NCBI RefSeq assembly: GCF_026229185.1
Contig: NZ_JAGGJA010000001.1
Span: 186,001-250,000 of the forward strand
DNA from: Fodinibius salsisoli
Lineage (GTDB): Bacteria > Bacteroidota > Rhodothermia > Balneolales > Balneolaceae
Direction: 5' to 3'
Length of the DNA: 64,000 nt
Below are positions 18,655-27,483 of this stretch, one piece after another. A model generated the notes under the pieces. It searched no databases. It was not told the DNA's origin and saw nothing but the letters and a program-made list of their open reading frames with translations. A program made the position numbers and the translations under genes. How positions within the stretch are numbered: position 1 is the stretch's first letter; each line of letters begins with the position of its first letter.

Positions 18655-19614
18655 TTATCCGCCAATAAATCCGAGTACCGACTGTGGACCGTTATTGGCC
18701 TGTGCCAGTGCCGAGGTCGCCGTCTGCTGCAAGATCTGCAGGCGGACCGACTCACTTTGGGCCTTTGCAAAGTCGGTATCCATAATACGAGACTTCGCCG
18801 ATTCGTTGGCACTTACCGATTCCGAAAGCGTCTGCTCACGTACCGACAGCGATGACTGGGTAATACCAATATCGTTTACGTTATTCGACATTTCCGTGAT
18901 CGCACTGTCTACTGCACCAATAAAGGAACGATAATCTGCAGAAGTAGCATTAGTATTATTAATATTTAATGCCCCCCCATTATCAGTTGCCGCAGTTGCC
19001 GCAGAAATTGCAGTTCCAGAAGCATTTGTAATAGAAAGATTGCCTCCTGCTGTATTAAATAATGCATCAACATTCACGGCATTAATCGTGGCCGTAATGG
19101 TATCTTCTGCTCGTTCTCCCACTTGAAACTCAAGACTCAACGAACCCACTTTTGAATTTGCAGAAGTAGCATTATGATCGCCATTCAACAGCTCATAGTC
19201 TTGGTACACCGTCTGGTCGGCAATATTGTTAATATCTTCGCCCAGGGCTTCCAGCTGATCCCCGATAAATCCCCGCTCTTCATCTCCCAGCGTATCGTTG
19301 GCTGCCTGTGTGGCCAAACCTTTCATTTCCACCAGGTTATCCATAATCGTACCATAGCTGGACTCGGTAATATCGAGCACCGACTTTGCATCACCGACGT
19401 TCTGCATTGCCTGGTTGAGCCCGCCAACGCGACTGCGCAGCTTCGTTGCAATCGAAAACCCAGCAGAATCGTCTTCGGCACGGTTAATCCGCTTACCGGT
19501 AGACATCTTCATCTGGTTCTCGGCCATCTGCTTGTTTACCTGGTTCAGCGACAGCTGGGAGTCCAGGGACTGTATGTTTGTATTTACTCTGTTTAAATCT
19601 CCAAAACTTGCCAT
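18655..19614 (-). CDS. Flagellin (copy 2)
   Basis: The 319-aa filament subunit is a close paralogue of copy 1. The N-terminal 100 residues and the last 75 are nearly identical, and the centre (about residues 150-230, LFNTAGGNLSITNASGTAIS) differs. Both copies keep the hydrophobic ends needed for export and polymerisation. It has its own sigma28-type promoter and terminator, so the two are separate transcription units and could be expressed together or vary in ratio. The large glycosyltransferase-like gene lies just upstream at 20292-24719. Confidence 0.96.
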   Translation of the reverse strand: MASFGDLNRVNTNIQSLDSQLSLNQVNKQMAENQMKMSTGKRINRAEDDSAGFSIATKLRSRVGGLNQAMQNVGDAKSVLDITESSYGTIMDNLVEMKGLATQAANDTLGDEERGFIGDQLEALGEDINNIADQTVYQDYELLNGDHNATSANSKVGSLSLEFQVGERAEDTITATINAVNVDALFNTAGGNLSITNASGTAISAATAATDNGGALNINNTNATSADYRSFIGAVDSAITEMSNNVNDIGITQSSLSVREQTLSESVSANESAKSRIMDTDFAKAQSESVRLQILQQTATSALAQANNGPQSVLGFIGG

Positions 19615-19734
19615 AATGTATTCTTTTTTTGTTGCAAATAAATTGTTGACTACCTGCGTCTGTAGTGGTTATCGTTGCCCGGCAGCCGTTCTTAAATATT
19701 TTTTTAATTTTCTTTTGGAGCCAAAGATCTACAC
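19364..19734. repeat. 371-bp direct repeat, copy B (flagellin 2)
   Basis: Second copy of the block at 17971-18341, covering the 5' coding part and the promoter region of flagellin 2. Sequence on either side diverges abruptly. Confidence 0.88.
19669..19694 (-). promoter_or_regulatory. Sigma28 (FliA)-type promoter of flagellin 2
   Basis: Same TAAG-N16-CGATAA element as before flagellin 1, carried within the shared 371-bp block. Confidence 0.75.
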
Positions 19735-20095
19735 AGATTACAGCTGATAAATAAGCAGTCATTGCTCAGGTAGGAGACTTATCGACCGACGTAATCTCCT
19801 TGACATAGCTCGCAAGTGCACCGAAATGCCACACTTCGCTCAATACATTCGTTCGTTGCAATGACGGGTATTGCCCCCCCCATTAACTCTATAGCAATGC
19901 CCCAGGGCTATTATACTAATTATTCTGAACCAGCTTTTTAAAAAGCGCTACACAACCAAGGTCTCATACTTTTCTACGGCCTCTTCACTAAGGAGCTTAG
20001 ACATCGCGAACAGTGGCTTTGTAATTTTCAAAAGTTAGTACTCAAGTTAACCTGTTTTCTAATTCATAGCTTAGGAATTAATTCCGTACCATCTT
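19735..20095. other. Intergenic stretch with a REP-like element
   Basis: No gene is visible. Within 19769-19871 the minus strand reads like the common bacterial intergenic repeat that starts CGTCATTGC, passes GAGCGAAG and ends near GGAGATTACG. The rest, toward the sulfotransferase remnant, is plain AT-rich sequence with stops in all frames. A short minus-strand frame at about 20009-19953 (starting MSKLLSEEAVEKYETL) may be a relic of a longer gene. Confidence 0.4.
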
Positions 20096-20299
20096 TTAGC
20101 TAATCTTGAAGTTTCGGCCTATGAGTAAAATAGAACTATTAGCTACTCCCAAATGGCTTTTTGACCTGTCTTTACGGCCTTGATAACCGGGATAACGAAA
20201 CCCCTGTCGATCAAGGGCTTCATCATTTGTAAAAAATGTTTCCTGAATAGAGGTTGTGCCGATTTTATAAGAACCGATATGTAAATGCAATTTATTCAC
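20096..20299 (-). pseudogene. Truncated sulfotransferase-like remnant
   Basis: The 67-aa frame starts at 20299, overlapping the end of the large TPR gene by 8 bp. Its N-terminus, LHLHIGSYKIGTTSIQ, is the PAPS-binding P-loop and first strand of sulfotransferase-family proteins, and DRQGFRYPGYQG fits the next segment. These enzymes usually have 250 residues or more; this one stops after 67 and no clear continuation follows. It is therefore probably a broken gene that once followed the glycosyltransferase-like gene in an operon. The P-loop Thr of the usual KTGTTS is Ile here. Confidence 0.6.
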
Positions 20300-23200
20300 T
20301 GAGTAGCTGTTTATTAATATACTTTACTGTTCCTACTCCCCCTAAACCGGGTACTTCGGCATCATAAATGCAAAAGTCATCCAACAACTCATCAATATCA
20401 CGACGATCTTCCTCTGAATGATACTCAAGCATTATTATTTTTGTATCTACTAATAATTCTTCCATCCCCTTAAGAATAGGTATTTCTGCCCCTTCCGTAT
20501 CAATTTTTAGCACATCGATTCCTTTTATTCCTTTCTCTTTCAATGCTTCACTGGCCTTCTTTACTTCAACATTGACTTCATTTGCCCCGGGAACTTTGTG
20601 AGATGTAGTTGTCGCACCCGTATTATATGGATGCTGAAATAATGTGAGTTCACCCTCACTTTCACCTAAAGCACAAAACTCTGTTGTTACCCTCGCTATA
20701 TTTTCAGTATTAGCTTTAAGCATGGATCTAACCAATGGATTCGGCTCAAAACAATATATATCAGCCAATTGGTTCCACTGCCTTGCATAAAGAGCAAAAG
20801 CCCCAATATTCGCTCCGATATCAACAATCACTGCGTTATCTTGCAATCCATAATTTCCCGGCAATGAATATTCATGATCATCAAAAATATTCCGCAACCG
20901 AAACAGCTCTTTCTCAGGAATTCTAAATTTGGTGGTTCTTCCACCACCTAAATAGTCATAATTTAATGATACTTCAATAACTTGAGAAGGCGTATTATCT
21001 TCAGCATTTACTGTTTCTCCTTTGGTAATGCCTTTTTGTTCTTCTGCTATTCTATTCCAAAACCATCCATTTCTTCCTTTCCAATTTATTTTGGAAATTC
21101 CATCTTTTTCACCATTCAATCGTTTTATAAGGAGTATTCTCTTCTCAACTTTATTCAAAATTTCAGGATTATCTTCCAAGGCCTTTAACATTTGCTGCTC
21201 CTCTTTACTACTTTCATGAGTAGTATCATTTTTTAGCATTATCCATGCCTCCACCACCCGCACCGTCAACCAATTTGGAAATGTAGTTTTAACAACGGTT
21301 TGGTCTTGCTCGGGTAGTGGCGGCAAAAATGGAAGTTGTACAGAAATATCTTTTCCTGAATTAACTGTTTCCATCAGCTGCTTCATCATTTCCATAGCCT
21401 GTCTTTGCTTTCCCAGCTGACTCATTACACGTACGTAGGTCAGGGCAGCTGCAATACCAGCCTGTCCACTGTTGAACAACCCAATTAACTTTTGAGCAGC
21501 AGTAAGCATCATCGCTCCTTTGCGTGATCTTGATTTTGAATCCTTTTCTGAAATCTCTATTTGCTCAGCAGTACAAACCAAGTTCAGTGCTTTTATATAT
21601 TCTTCATTAGTGCCAGCCAATACCTTGTCAGCCCATTCATCAATTTTATGTTCAGCCCAAGGCTGGCTTTCCAGCATCTGCTTCCATCTGTGTTGATCAG
21701 TGGCCTCTAAATTTACATCCTCATCAAAAATCCACCCGGCCTCTTTAAACTCTTGCACCCTGTCTTCAGCAATTGCAACCAAATTCATCCGGTAAGGATC
21801 GATGCCCGTTTCGGAGTCGTACTCAGCCAACACACCGGGACCGGGGATATACTCATACAATCTATAGTCCTGTTGTAAAAAATCTTCTTGTAGTTTGTCA
21901 AGACAACCTTCACTGTTCTCGGCAGAAGCAATCACTACAGGCTTAACCCCAGCCAACATTTCTGAAGCCCCTTTCAATACATCAGCCTCCATACCGTTAA
22001 CATCAACCTTAATCATTTCCACTTCTGGTTGACCCGCAAAATTCCACCAGCCATCAAGCGTGGTTACACTAATTTTTTGCTCTCCCTCTTTACTCACCTG
22101 GTTCAGCTCCGGCGACTCTCCTTCCTTAAAAGAAAGGCTCCCTGTCTTAGAAGACACCCCACGACCAATAACCTCCAATTGGCTTAATTTGTTTTCCAGC
22201 TTACTTTTCTCCAGGTAACTCCGACTTCTGGCTGAAGGTTCAAAGGCAGTAATCATACCCTTTTTCCCTACTGCTTTTGCCATGGATAAAGCATAACCAC
22301 CAAAACAGGCCCCTACATCCAAAGCATACATCCCCGGCTGCAAATACGACTGCACAAAATCCAGCTCAGGCTCAAACCATTCCTCTTTTTCCAAAAAGAC
22401 ATACGTTGATAATACCTCCAAGTCTGCTGGTACAATAATTGAGAGGTCGCCTTTTATTTCTATCGTATGCTGTTCCTCCTCTTTATCTGTTTCTGCTGCG
22501 AAAGAATGAACCTTGTTTTCTTCCCCACCACTATCCTGTTCTGGCGTTAAAAGAGGCATTTCTTCTGGCCCATCAGTTAACGCCTTTACTTTCGCTGGGG
22601 TTAGAGGTTCAATATTGATTTTTTGCTGCCAGTTATTAGTATCATTTTTATGCCCTTCAACCCATTGCTTCCACATTTCTCGAAAGGCAACTGACAAATG
22701 AGCTCCAAAACGTTTTCCATCACAAACGGGAGAATTACGTATTTTCTTTCTTAGTTGTTTCCGTTCTTGTGCTAACCTCTTACAATCTTGAGCTAAAGCG
22801 ACCGTTTTTTCAATATATTCATCCCAATTATCTGCGACCCAATTACCTAAGCCAGCATTCATTAAATGAGTTGCGGAATGGCGACCCGCAAAAGTAGGGC
22901 CCGGCATCGTTATGACCGGCACCCCCATATAAAGGGCTTCGCAGGTCGTGAGACCACCTGAGTAGGGCCAGGGATCAAGGGCAATATCAATTTTATTATA
23001 TTCATTTAAGTGATTGGTATGTGAGGTTTGCCCTTCAAATAGTAATCGCTCTTTTTCTATACCCTGATCTGCAAACATGTTGATTACCCTCTCCCGAAAA
23101 GAAGCCGTATCATATTGTTTGCTTTTTAAGTAGAGCTTACTGTTTCCAACTCTTAACATGGCTTTGGCCCACTGTTCAATAATCTTTTCATTCACTTTCG

Positions 23201-24719
23201 TTGGATTATTGAAACAGCCAAAAGTAATGTAGTCATTCTCCAACACAGGTAAATCACCAACCTCAGGAGCATAACCTGGCGGGGTAAAAACAATATAATC
23301 ATCAGGCATACGTACTAACTTTTCAGTATAGTATTGGTCCTCTCCTTCGGGGCTTTCAAACCTATCGGTAATCAGGTAGTCAAAAGCCTCGATACCGGTC
23401 GTATTAAAAAGTCCACCAACCCACTTTACAATAATAGGAGCTGGTTCTCCAGCCATAACATCAAAACTGCTGTGGCTTGCATGCCCAGATAAATCAACCA
23501 GAATATCTATTTCATCATCTCTGATGATCTCTTCCACTACTTTTGAATCATAACCTACAATAGAACGCCACACATCTATATTTTTATGAATACGTCGAGT
23601 TACGAAATCAAATTTATTATCTGCCGTATAACCATAAAGTTCAAACCTCCCAGAGGACAACTGCTCTAAAGCCCCCACTATCATAAAACCAACCGGATGA
23701 CGCTTAAAGCTTCCTGAAACAAACCCGACCTTTAATTTCTTATTCTTAGATTTGTTTGAAGGCACAGACCTTCCATTCTGATTAAACTTTTTAAACCTTT
23801 CTCCTAACCTAACATGTTCTTCAAAAATGTATTCCCTTTCATTTTGGGGATTATAATGTAGTCCCATGAGGTAGTTTGAAATGGGATTCGTATGGTCAGG
23901 CAGCAGTTCAATAGCATGCCTGTAATTTTTTTCCGATTCATCAAACCGCCCCACCTCTTGTAAACAAATGGCATAGTTTACGTATAATAATCCATTCTCC
24001 GCTCCATCCCGGACCAACTCTTCATATATAGAAATAGCCCTATCATAATCTCCTTTTCCTTTACAAATTTCTGCTAATGCTACATCCGCTGCCGTACTAC
24101 TGCCATATTTTTCTTTAGCTTCATTGATTAGCTCTTCTGCCTTCTCAAGCCTTCTTGTATCTTTGTAAACATCTGCCTTTCCCAAAAAAGCCTTGCAATG
24201 ATCCTCATCCACTTCTAAGGCATAGTCAAATAATTTGTGAGCCTGCTTAAAGTCTCCTAAATCCTTATAAATATTTCCGATATGATATGCTACATCCGCA
24301 TTTTTGGGATCTAACTTGTTAACTTTTTTATAACAACGTAATGCCTCCTCAAGTTTTGCTTGTTCCCGATAAACTTTTGCCAGATTTAGCCAAGCCTCTA
24401 AAAAACTGGACTTCATTGATACAGCTTCCTGACCATATTTTTCTGCTTCATTATATTTGCCAAGATTATAATAGTTTACAGAAAGCATATGATACGTCTC
24501 AGGCTGATCCGAATCATAATTTACTGCCTCAGCTAAATGATTGGCTGAACTTTCATGCTCGCCTTTGAGTGACAAAGCAATACCCATCATATGATGGGGC
24601 AACCATGCAAACTCCTTTTGGATTTGGTCACTATCTAAGGTCGGCTTCAATTCAGCAATCGCCTGATCCGGCTTTTGCCACTCTAAATATTTTTGGGCTT
24701 GCTTGATCTTTTTCTGCAA
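20292..24719 (-). CDS. TPR - OGT-like (GT41) - FkbM - FkbM multidomain protein, probable flagellin modification enzyme
   Basis: The 1475-aa protein joins four units. Residues 1-290 are about eight TPR repeats (for example AEKYGQEAVSMKSSFLEAWL). Residues 327-690 match the C-terminal catalytic half of O-linked GlcNAc transferases (GT41): VGFVSGSFKRHPVGF with the candidate His341, DILVDLSGHASHSSFD, ALDPWPYSGGLTTCEAL and AGRHSATHLMNAGL. Residues about 755-985 are an FkbM-type methyltransferase (LDVGACFGGYA, IKVDVNGMEADVLKG). After a helical region of unknown kind (about 990-1240), residues 1245-1475 form a second FkbM unit (VDIGANIGAFAL, LKIDTEGAEIPILKG). It lies just upstream of the flagellins on the same strand, so O-glycosylation of flagellin Ser/Thr and methylation of the sugar is a reasoned guess. 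No signal peptide: cytoplasmic. Confidence 0.85.
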   Translation of the reverse strand: MQKKIKQAQKYLEWQKPDQAIAELKPTLDSDQIQKEFAWLPHHMMGIALSLKGEHESSANHLAEAVNYDSDQPETYHMLSVNYYNLGKYNEAEKYGQEAVSMKSSFLEAWLNLAKVYREQAKLEEALRCYKKVNKLDPKNADVAYHIGNIYKDLGDFKQAHKLFDYALEVDEDHCKAFLGKADVYKDTRRLEKAEELINEAKEKYGSSTAADVALAEICKGKGDYDRAISIYEELVRDGAENGLLYVNYAICLQEVGRFDESEKNYRHAIELLPDHTNPISNYLMGLHYNPQNEREYIFEEHVRLGERFKKFNQNGRSVPSNKSKNKKLKVGFVSGSFKRHPVGFMIVGALEQLSSGRFELYGYTADNKFDFVTRRIHKNIDVWRSIVGYDSKVVEEIIRDDEIDILVDLSGHASHSSFDVMAGEPAPIIVKWVGGLFNTTGIEAFDYLITDRFESPEGEDQYYTEKLVRMPDDYIVFTPPGYAPEVGDLPVLENDYITFGCFNNPTKVNEKIIEQWAKAMLRVGNSKLYLKSKQYDTASFRERVINMFADQGIEKERLLFEGQTSHTNHLNEYNKIDIALDPWPYSGGLTTCEALYMGVPVITMPGPTFAGRHSATHLMNAGLGNWVADNWDEYIEKTVALAQDCKRLAQERKQLRKKIRNSPVCDGKRFGAHLSVAFREMWKQWVEGHKNDTNNWQQKINIEPLTPAKVKALTDGPEEMPLLTPEQDSGGEENKVHSFAAETDKEEEQHTIEIKGDLSIIVPADLEVLSTYVFLEKEEWFEPELDFVQSYLQPGMYALDVGACFGGYALSMAKAVGKKGMITAFEPSARSRSYLEKSKLENKLSQLEVIGRGVSSKTGSLSFKEGESPELNQVSKEGEQKISVTTLDGWWNFAGQPEVEMIKVDVNGMEADVLKGASEMLAGVKPVVIASAENSEGCLDKLQEDFLQQDYRLYEYIPGPGVLAEYDSETGIDPYRMNLVAIAEDRVQEFKEAGWIFDEDVNLEATDQHRWKQMLESQPWAEHKIDEWADKVLAGTNEEYIKALNLVCTAEQIEISEKDSKSRSRKGAMMLTAAQKLIGLFNSGQAGIAAALTYVRVMSQLGKQRQAMEMMKQLMETVNSGKDISVQLPFLPPLPEQDQTVVKTTFPNWLTVRVVEAWIMLKNDTTHESSKEEQQMLKALEDNPEILNKVEKRILLIKRLNGEKDGISKINWKGRNGWFWNRIAEEQKGITKGETVNAEDNTPSQVIEVSLNYDYLGGGRTTKFRIPEKELFRLRNIFDDHEYSLPGNYGLQDNAVIVDIGANIGAFALYARQWNQLADIYCFEPNPLVRSMLKANTENIARVTTEFCALGESEGELTLFQHPYNTGATTTSHKVPGANEVNVEVKKASEALKEKGIKGIDVLKIDTEGAEIPILKGMEELLVDTKIIMLEYHSEEDRRDIDELLDDFCIYDAEVPGLGGVGTVKYINKQLLSE

Positions 24720-25253
24720 GGTTTGTTGCGTTCGTTGACATTTTATTGCTGTCCTGCACTTTTTATCAGAACAAATAAAATGCCACAGGCTGATTCTTAG
24801 GAGATATGCTATTTAAAAAGAGATTGACCGCTTTACCCTCTTTCGATCAACGGAAATTATTTCTTTTGAAGGGAATATTTGGCGGTTGGAAAGCATCTAT
24901 ACCTTTCTTCTATTATTTTTGTCCATCTCCCCTGTGCCTTTGCTCCATTCTATTGCTGGAACGAGTCAAATATGTAACAATATACTGTCAACAGTATGCA
25001 AATTTTTAGCCGACAACAAGTTCGGTATACCTCCGTACCTCCATCATACCAACTCCTACAAATTACGGAGCAGGTACGGAGAAGACACGGAGGAGGTAGG
25101 ACGATGGTATCGATAAAACACGATCCAAAAAGCAGCTTATTGTCATGGAGATCAAAATGCTTATCGCTGGAGAATGATTCATCCAAATTTGGCACATTAT
25201 TTGAATAAATGTGTGATAGGGAGATGATTAGAAAGGTCTAATCTTAGTGTCCT
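24720..25253. other. Intergenic region with several inverted repeats
   Basis: This gap separates the divergent OGT-like and fliS genes. It holds a 16-bp palindrome ATACTGT-CA-ACAGTAT (24982-24997) and 10-bp inverted repeats CTCCGTACCT (25031-25040) and AGGTACGGAG (25072-25081). A third related arm, ACGGAGG (25087-25093), can also pair with CCTCCGT (25030-25036). Short open frames in it have no recognisable content. Confidence 0.45.
24770..24785 (-). promoter_or_regulatory. Weak sigma54-like promoter before the OGT-like gene
   Basis: The minus strand reads TGGCATT-TTAT-TTGTT, matching the -24 TGGCA and the TTG of the -12 element but lacking the usual C. It would start transcription about 40 nt before the ATG at 24719. 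Tentative. Confidence 0.3.
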
Positions 25254-25279
25254 TAAGTAATTTCTGTTTTGGCCGATAA
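25254..25279 (+). promoter_or_regulatory. Sigma28 (FliA)-type promoter of fliS-fliD
   Basis: TAAG, 14 nt, then GCCGATAA, which is a full -10 match to the sigma28 consensus. It shares the 16-nt TAAG-to-CGATAA spacing of the flagellin promoters. The leader would be about 35 nt. Confidence 0.8.
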
Positions 25280-25321
25280 TACCAGATAGGCAAGACTAAA
25301 TTTTATCGAAATAACAAAGCT

Positions 25322-25642
25322 ATGCAGAATCCACAACAGGTTTATCAGCAACAAGCGGTCATGAATGCATCGCCGCTGCAGCTGGTCGTAAAATTATATG
25401 ACCTTCTGCTACAGGCGACCTACCGTAAAGATCAAAACCGAGTACGCGAAGTGTTAAATACACTTACCGAAAGCCTTAATTTTGATCACGAACCTGCCGA
25501 AGAGCTTTTTCAACTTTACCAGTATTGCCAGGATTTAGCCCGCGATGAAAACTATGAGGAGATTCGTGAAGTGCTGGAACCCTTGCGTGATGCCTGGGAA
25601 CAAGCGGCCAAAGGGAAAACCGGAGAGCAGGCAGCCGGCTAA
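25322..25642 (+). CDS. fliS: Flagellin export chaperone FliS
   Basis: FliS binds unfolded flagellin in the cytoplasm and delivers it to the export gate. The 106-aa sequence has the family N-terminus (VYQQQAVMNASPLQLVVKLYDLLL; the ASP-x-QL-V---YD core is diagnostic) and is all-helical. It is somewhat shorter than the usual 125-135 residues. It opens a sigma28-driven operon with fliD and the two small genes behind it. Confidence 0.85.
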   Translation: MQNPQQVYQQQAVMNASPLQLVVKLYDLLLQATYRKDQNRVREVLNTLTESLNFDHEPAEELFQLYQYCQDLARDENYEEIREVLEPLRDAWEQAAKGKTGEQAAG

Positions 25643-25687
25643 TTATAGAATATAGAATACTGACCAAATTATTGATAAGGTAACACT

Positions 25688-27097
25688 ATGAATTCTATTA
25701 GTAACCTAATACAATCATCAAACCCCTATTCACAATTTGTTGATCAGCTGGTACTGCTCGAAAGTCAAAAAAAGTTCCGGCTTGAAGATCAGCAAAGTCA
25801 ACTGAATGATAAGCAATCTGCCCTAAGTAAAGTTAGTTCTGTCATTTCTGATTTTACTTCTCAGGTTGATGAATTAACCAGTAATACATCCGATAGCTTC
25901 AACCCGCTTACCTCTTCTTCCAGTAATGAAGAGGCCATTCGAGTGGATTCCATATCAGGGTTAAAAGATCCCAATACCTATGATATATCGGTAAGCCGCA
26001 AAGCCAGTAAAGATATCATGCTCTCGAATGTGATGGATGGTACGGCTACCAACCTCGCGGGCAGCGGAGATGGATCTGTAGACATTACGATTGGGGATAA
26101 GACAGAAACCATATCCATTTCAGCCACTAATGGGGACGGCACAGACAAAACGAATAAAGAAATTTTAGAATCGTTTTCCACCGCTATCAATGATATGCTG
26201 GGAGAAGAGTCTGACAGCGATGTTTTTGAAATAGATAATGATGGAAATGTTCAACTATCAGTAAAGAGTGCCCAAACCGGTTATGATGAGCGTGTGCAAT
26301 TTGCCAATGCCACTGGAGCTTTGACTGATATCACTAACAACATGGGTCACAAAGTTGTGGATGACGGCGGCACGCTAAATGATCTTGATGCTGAATTTAC
26401 GGTTGATGGCATCACCTTTACTCGCGGGGAAAATACGGTAGATGATGCAATATCAGGGATGACTTTTTCACTTCTGGGCTCTACAACAGAGCAAGAACAG
26501 ATCACTATTGATAAAGATGTTGAAACGGCTGACAGTAATATTGATGATTTCATTAGCAAATTCAATGAAATGAACAAACAGATCCGCCAGCAAACTTTTA
26601 TTAATGGCGAAACGGGGAATAAGGGTCCGTTGCAAGATATGCGTTCTATTCGCAACCTGACCATTAATTTGCGCCAAACGGCACTTACTGATATGGCTTC
26701 TGCCGGAGCTGATGAATTCAACAACCTTTCTGAAATTGGTATTGGGTTTGAAAACAATGGAAATATGAAGGTGGAAGATTCCGAATTACTAAAAGAGGCC
26801 TTGACAGAAAGGCCAAATGAGGTAAAAAACCTGTTTACCAATGATGATTCACCGGTCACCAAGATGTATGAACGAGCTAATACATTTACCGAAACGGGCG
26901 GTACTATTTCATCACTGGAAAGTGGACTGGACCAAAAAATAGATTTTCTTGGTAATCGTATAGAATCAGAGAGTAAATACCTGGAAAAGTATGAAGAACG
27001 CCAGCGCGAAACGTTTGCCGAAATTTATCAAATGCAACAAGAAGGCCAGCGCCAACTTAACGCCGTAATGAGTCAACAATCTTCGTTAGGACTGTAA
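25688..27097 (+). CDS. fliD: Flagellar filament cap protein FliD
   Basis: FliD forms the cap on the filament tip and guides flagellin folding. The 469-aa protein has the FliD N-terminal helix region (about 1-110, including NPYSQFVDQLVLLESQKKFR) and the C-terminal region (about 230-465, with IDDFISKFNEMNKQIRQQT and LEKYEERQRETFAEIYQMQ). The central part carries a flagellin-hook-IN-like segment (about 60-120). Length is typical. It lies 46 bp after fliS in the same operon. Confidence 0.92.
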   Translation: MNSISNLIQSSNPYSQFVDQLVLLESQKKFRLEDQQSQLNDKQSALSKVSSVISDFTSQVDELTSNTSDSFNPLTSSSSNEEAIRVDSISGLKDPNTYDISVSRKASKDIMLSNVMDGTATNLAGSGDGSVDITIGDKTETISISATNGDGTDKTNKEILESFSTAINDMLGEESDSDVFEIDNDGNVQLSVKSAQTGYDERVQFANATGALTDITNNMGHKVVDDGGTLNDLDAEFTVDGITFTRGENTVDDAISGMTFSLLGSTTEQEQITIDKDVETADSNIDDFISKFNEMNKQIRQQTFINGETGNKGPLQDMRSIRNLTINLRQTALTDMASAGADEFNNLSEIGIGFENNGNMKVEDSELLKEALTERPNEVKNLFTNDDSPVTKMYERANTFTETGGTISSLESGLDQKIDFLGNRIESESKYLEKYEERQRETFAEIYQMQQEGQRQLNAVMSQQSSLGL

Positions 27098-27098
27098 T

Positions 27099-27443
27099 AT
27101 GAATGCAATTGCCAATCAGCTTTTGAAGCTGATAAAAGTAAATAGAAAAATCATAAACCAGTTTCATAAAGATGAAGCTGATGTAGCACTGTTACAGAAA
27201 CGGTTCAATGAACGAGGAAGACATGTTACAAAGCTGGCTTCGGTAACGGAAGTTTATGATGCATCTTCGTTATCAAACAGTCAAAAAAAACGCCTGACAT
27301 CACTATTTGAACGATTTGAAGATCAACAACGTAGTATTCAAGAAGCCCTTGATTATATTTTAGAGAAATCAAAAGAGCGACTTGACGATGCCATAAAAAA
27401 GAATAAAGCCGAAAAGAGCTATAAACAAGTTTTAAAACGGTAG
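27099..27443 (+). CDS. Small helical protein in FliT position
   Basis: The 114-aa protein starts 1 bp after the fliD stop and is predicted to be all alpha-helix with coiled-coil pattern (LTSLFERFEDQQRSIQEALD). FliT, the chaperone for FliD, is a small helical protein encoded right after fliD in many bacteria, so this is the likely role. Sequence identity to FliT is not evident by eye, so the call rests on size, helix content and position. Confidence 0.5.
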   Translation: MNAIANQLLKLIKVNRKIINQFHKDEADVALLQKRFNERGRHVTKLASVTEVYDASSLSNSQKKRLTSLFERFEDQQRSIQEALDYILEKSKERLDDAIKKNKAEKSYKQVLKR

Positions 27444-27483
27444 AACAATTTATACTTTTTTATAAAATTCTCACTATAAGACT

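Noticed and set aside
24806-25208. Short overlapping open frames (67-81 aa) on both strands in the OGT-fliS gap
   Set aside because: They overlap each other and the inverted repeats, and none has a ribosome site or recognisable composition.
26347-26862. 171-aa open frame antisense to fliD
   Set aside because: Shadow of a clear fliD coding region, with no domain-like content.
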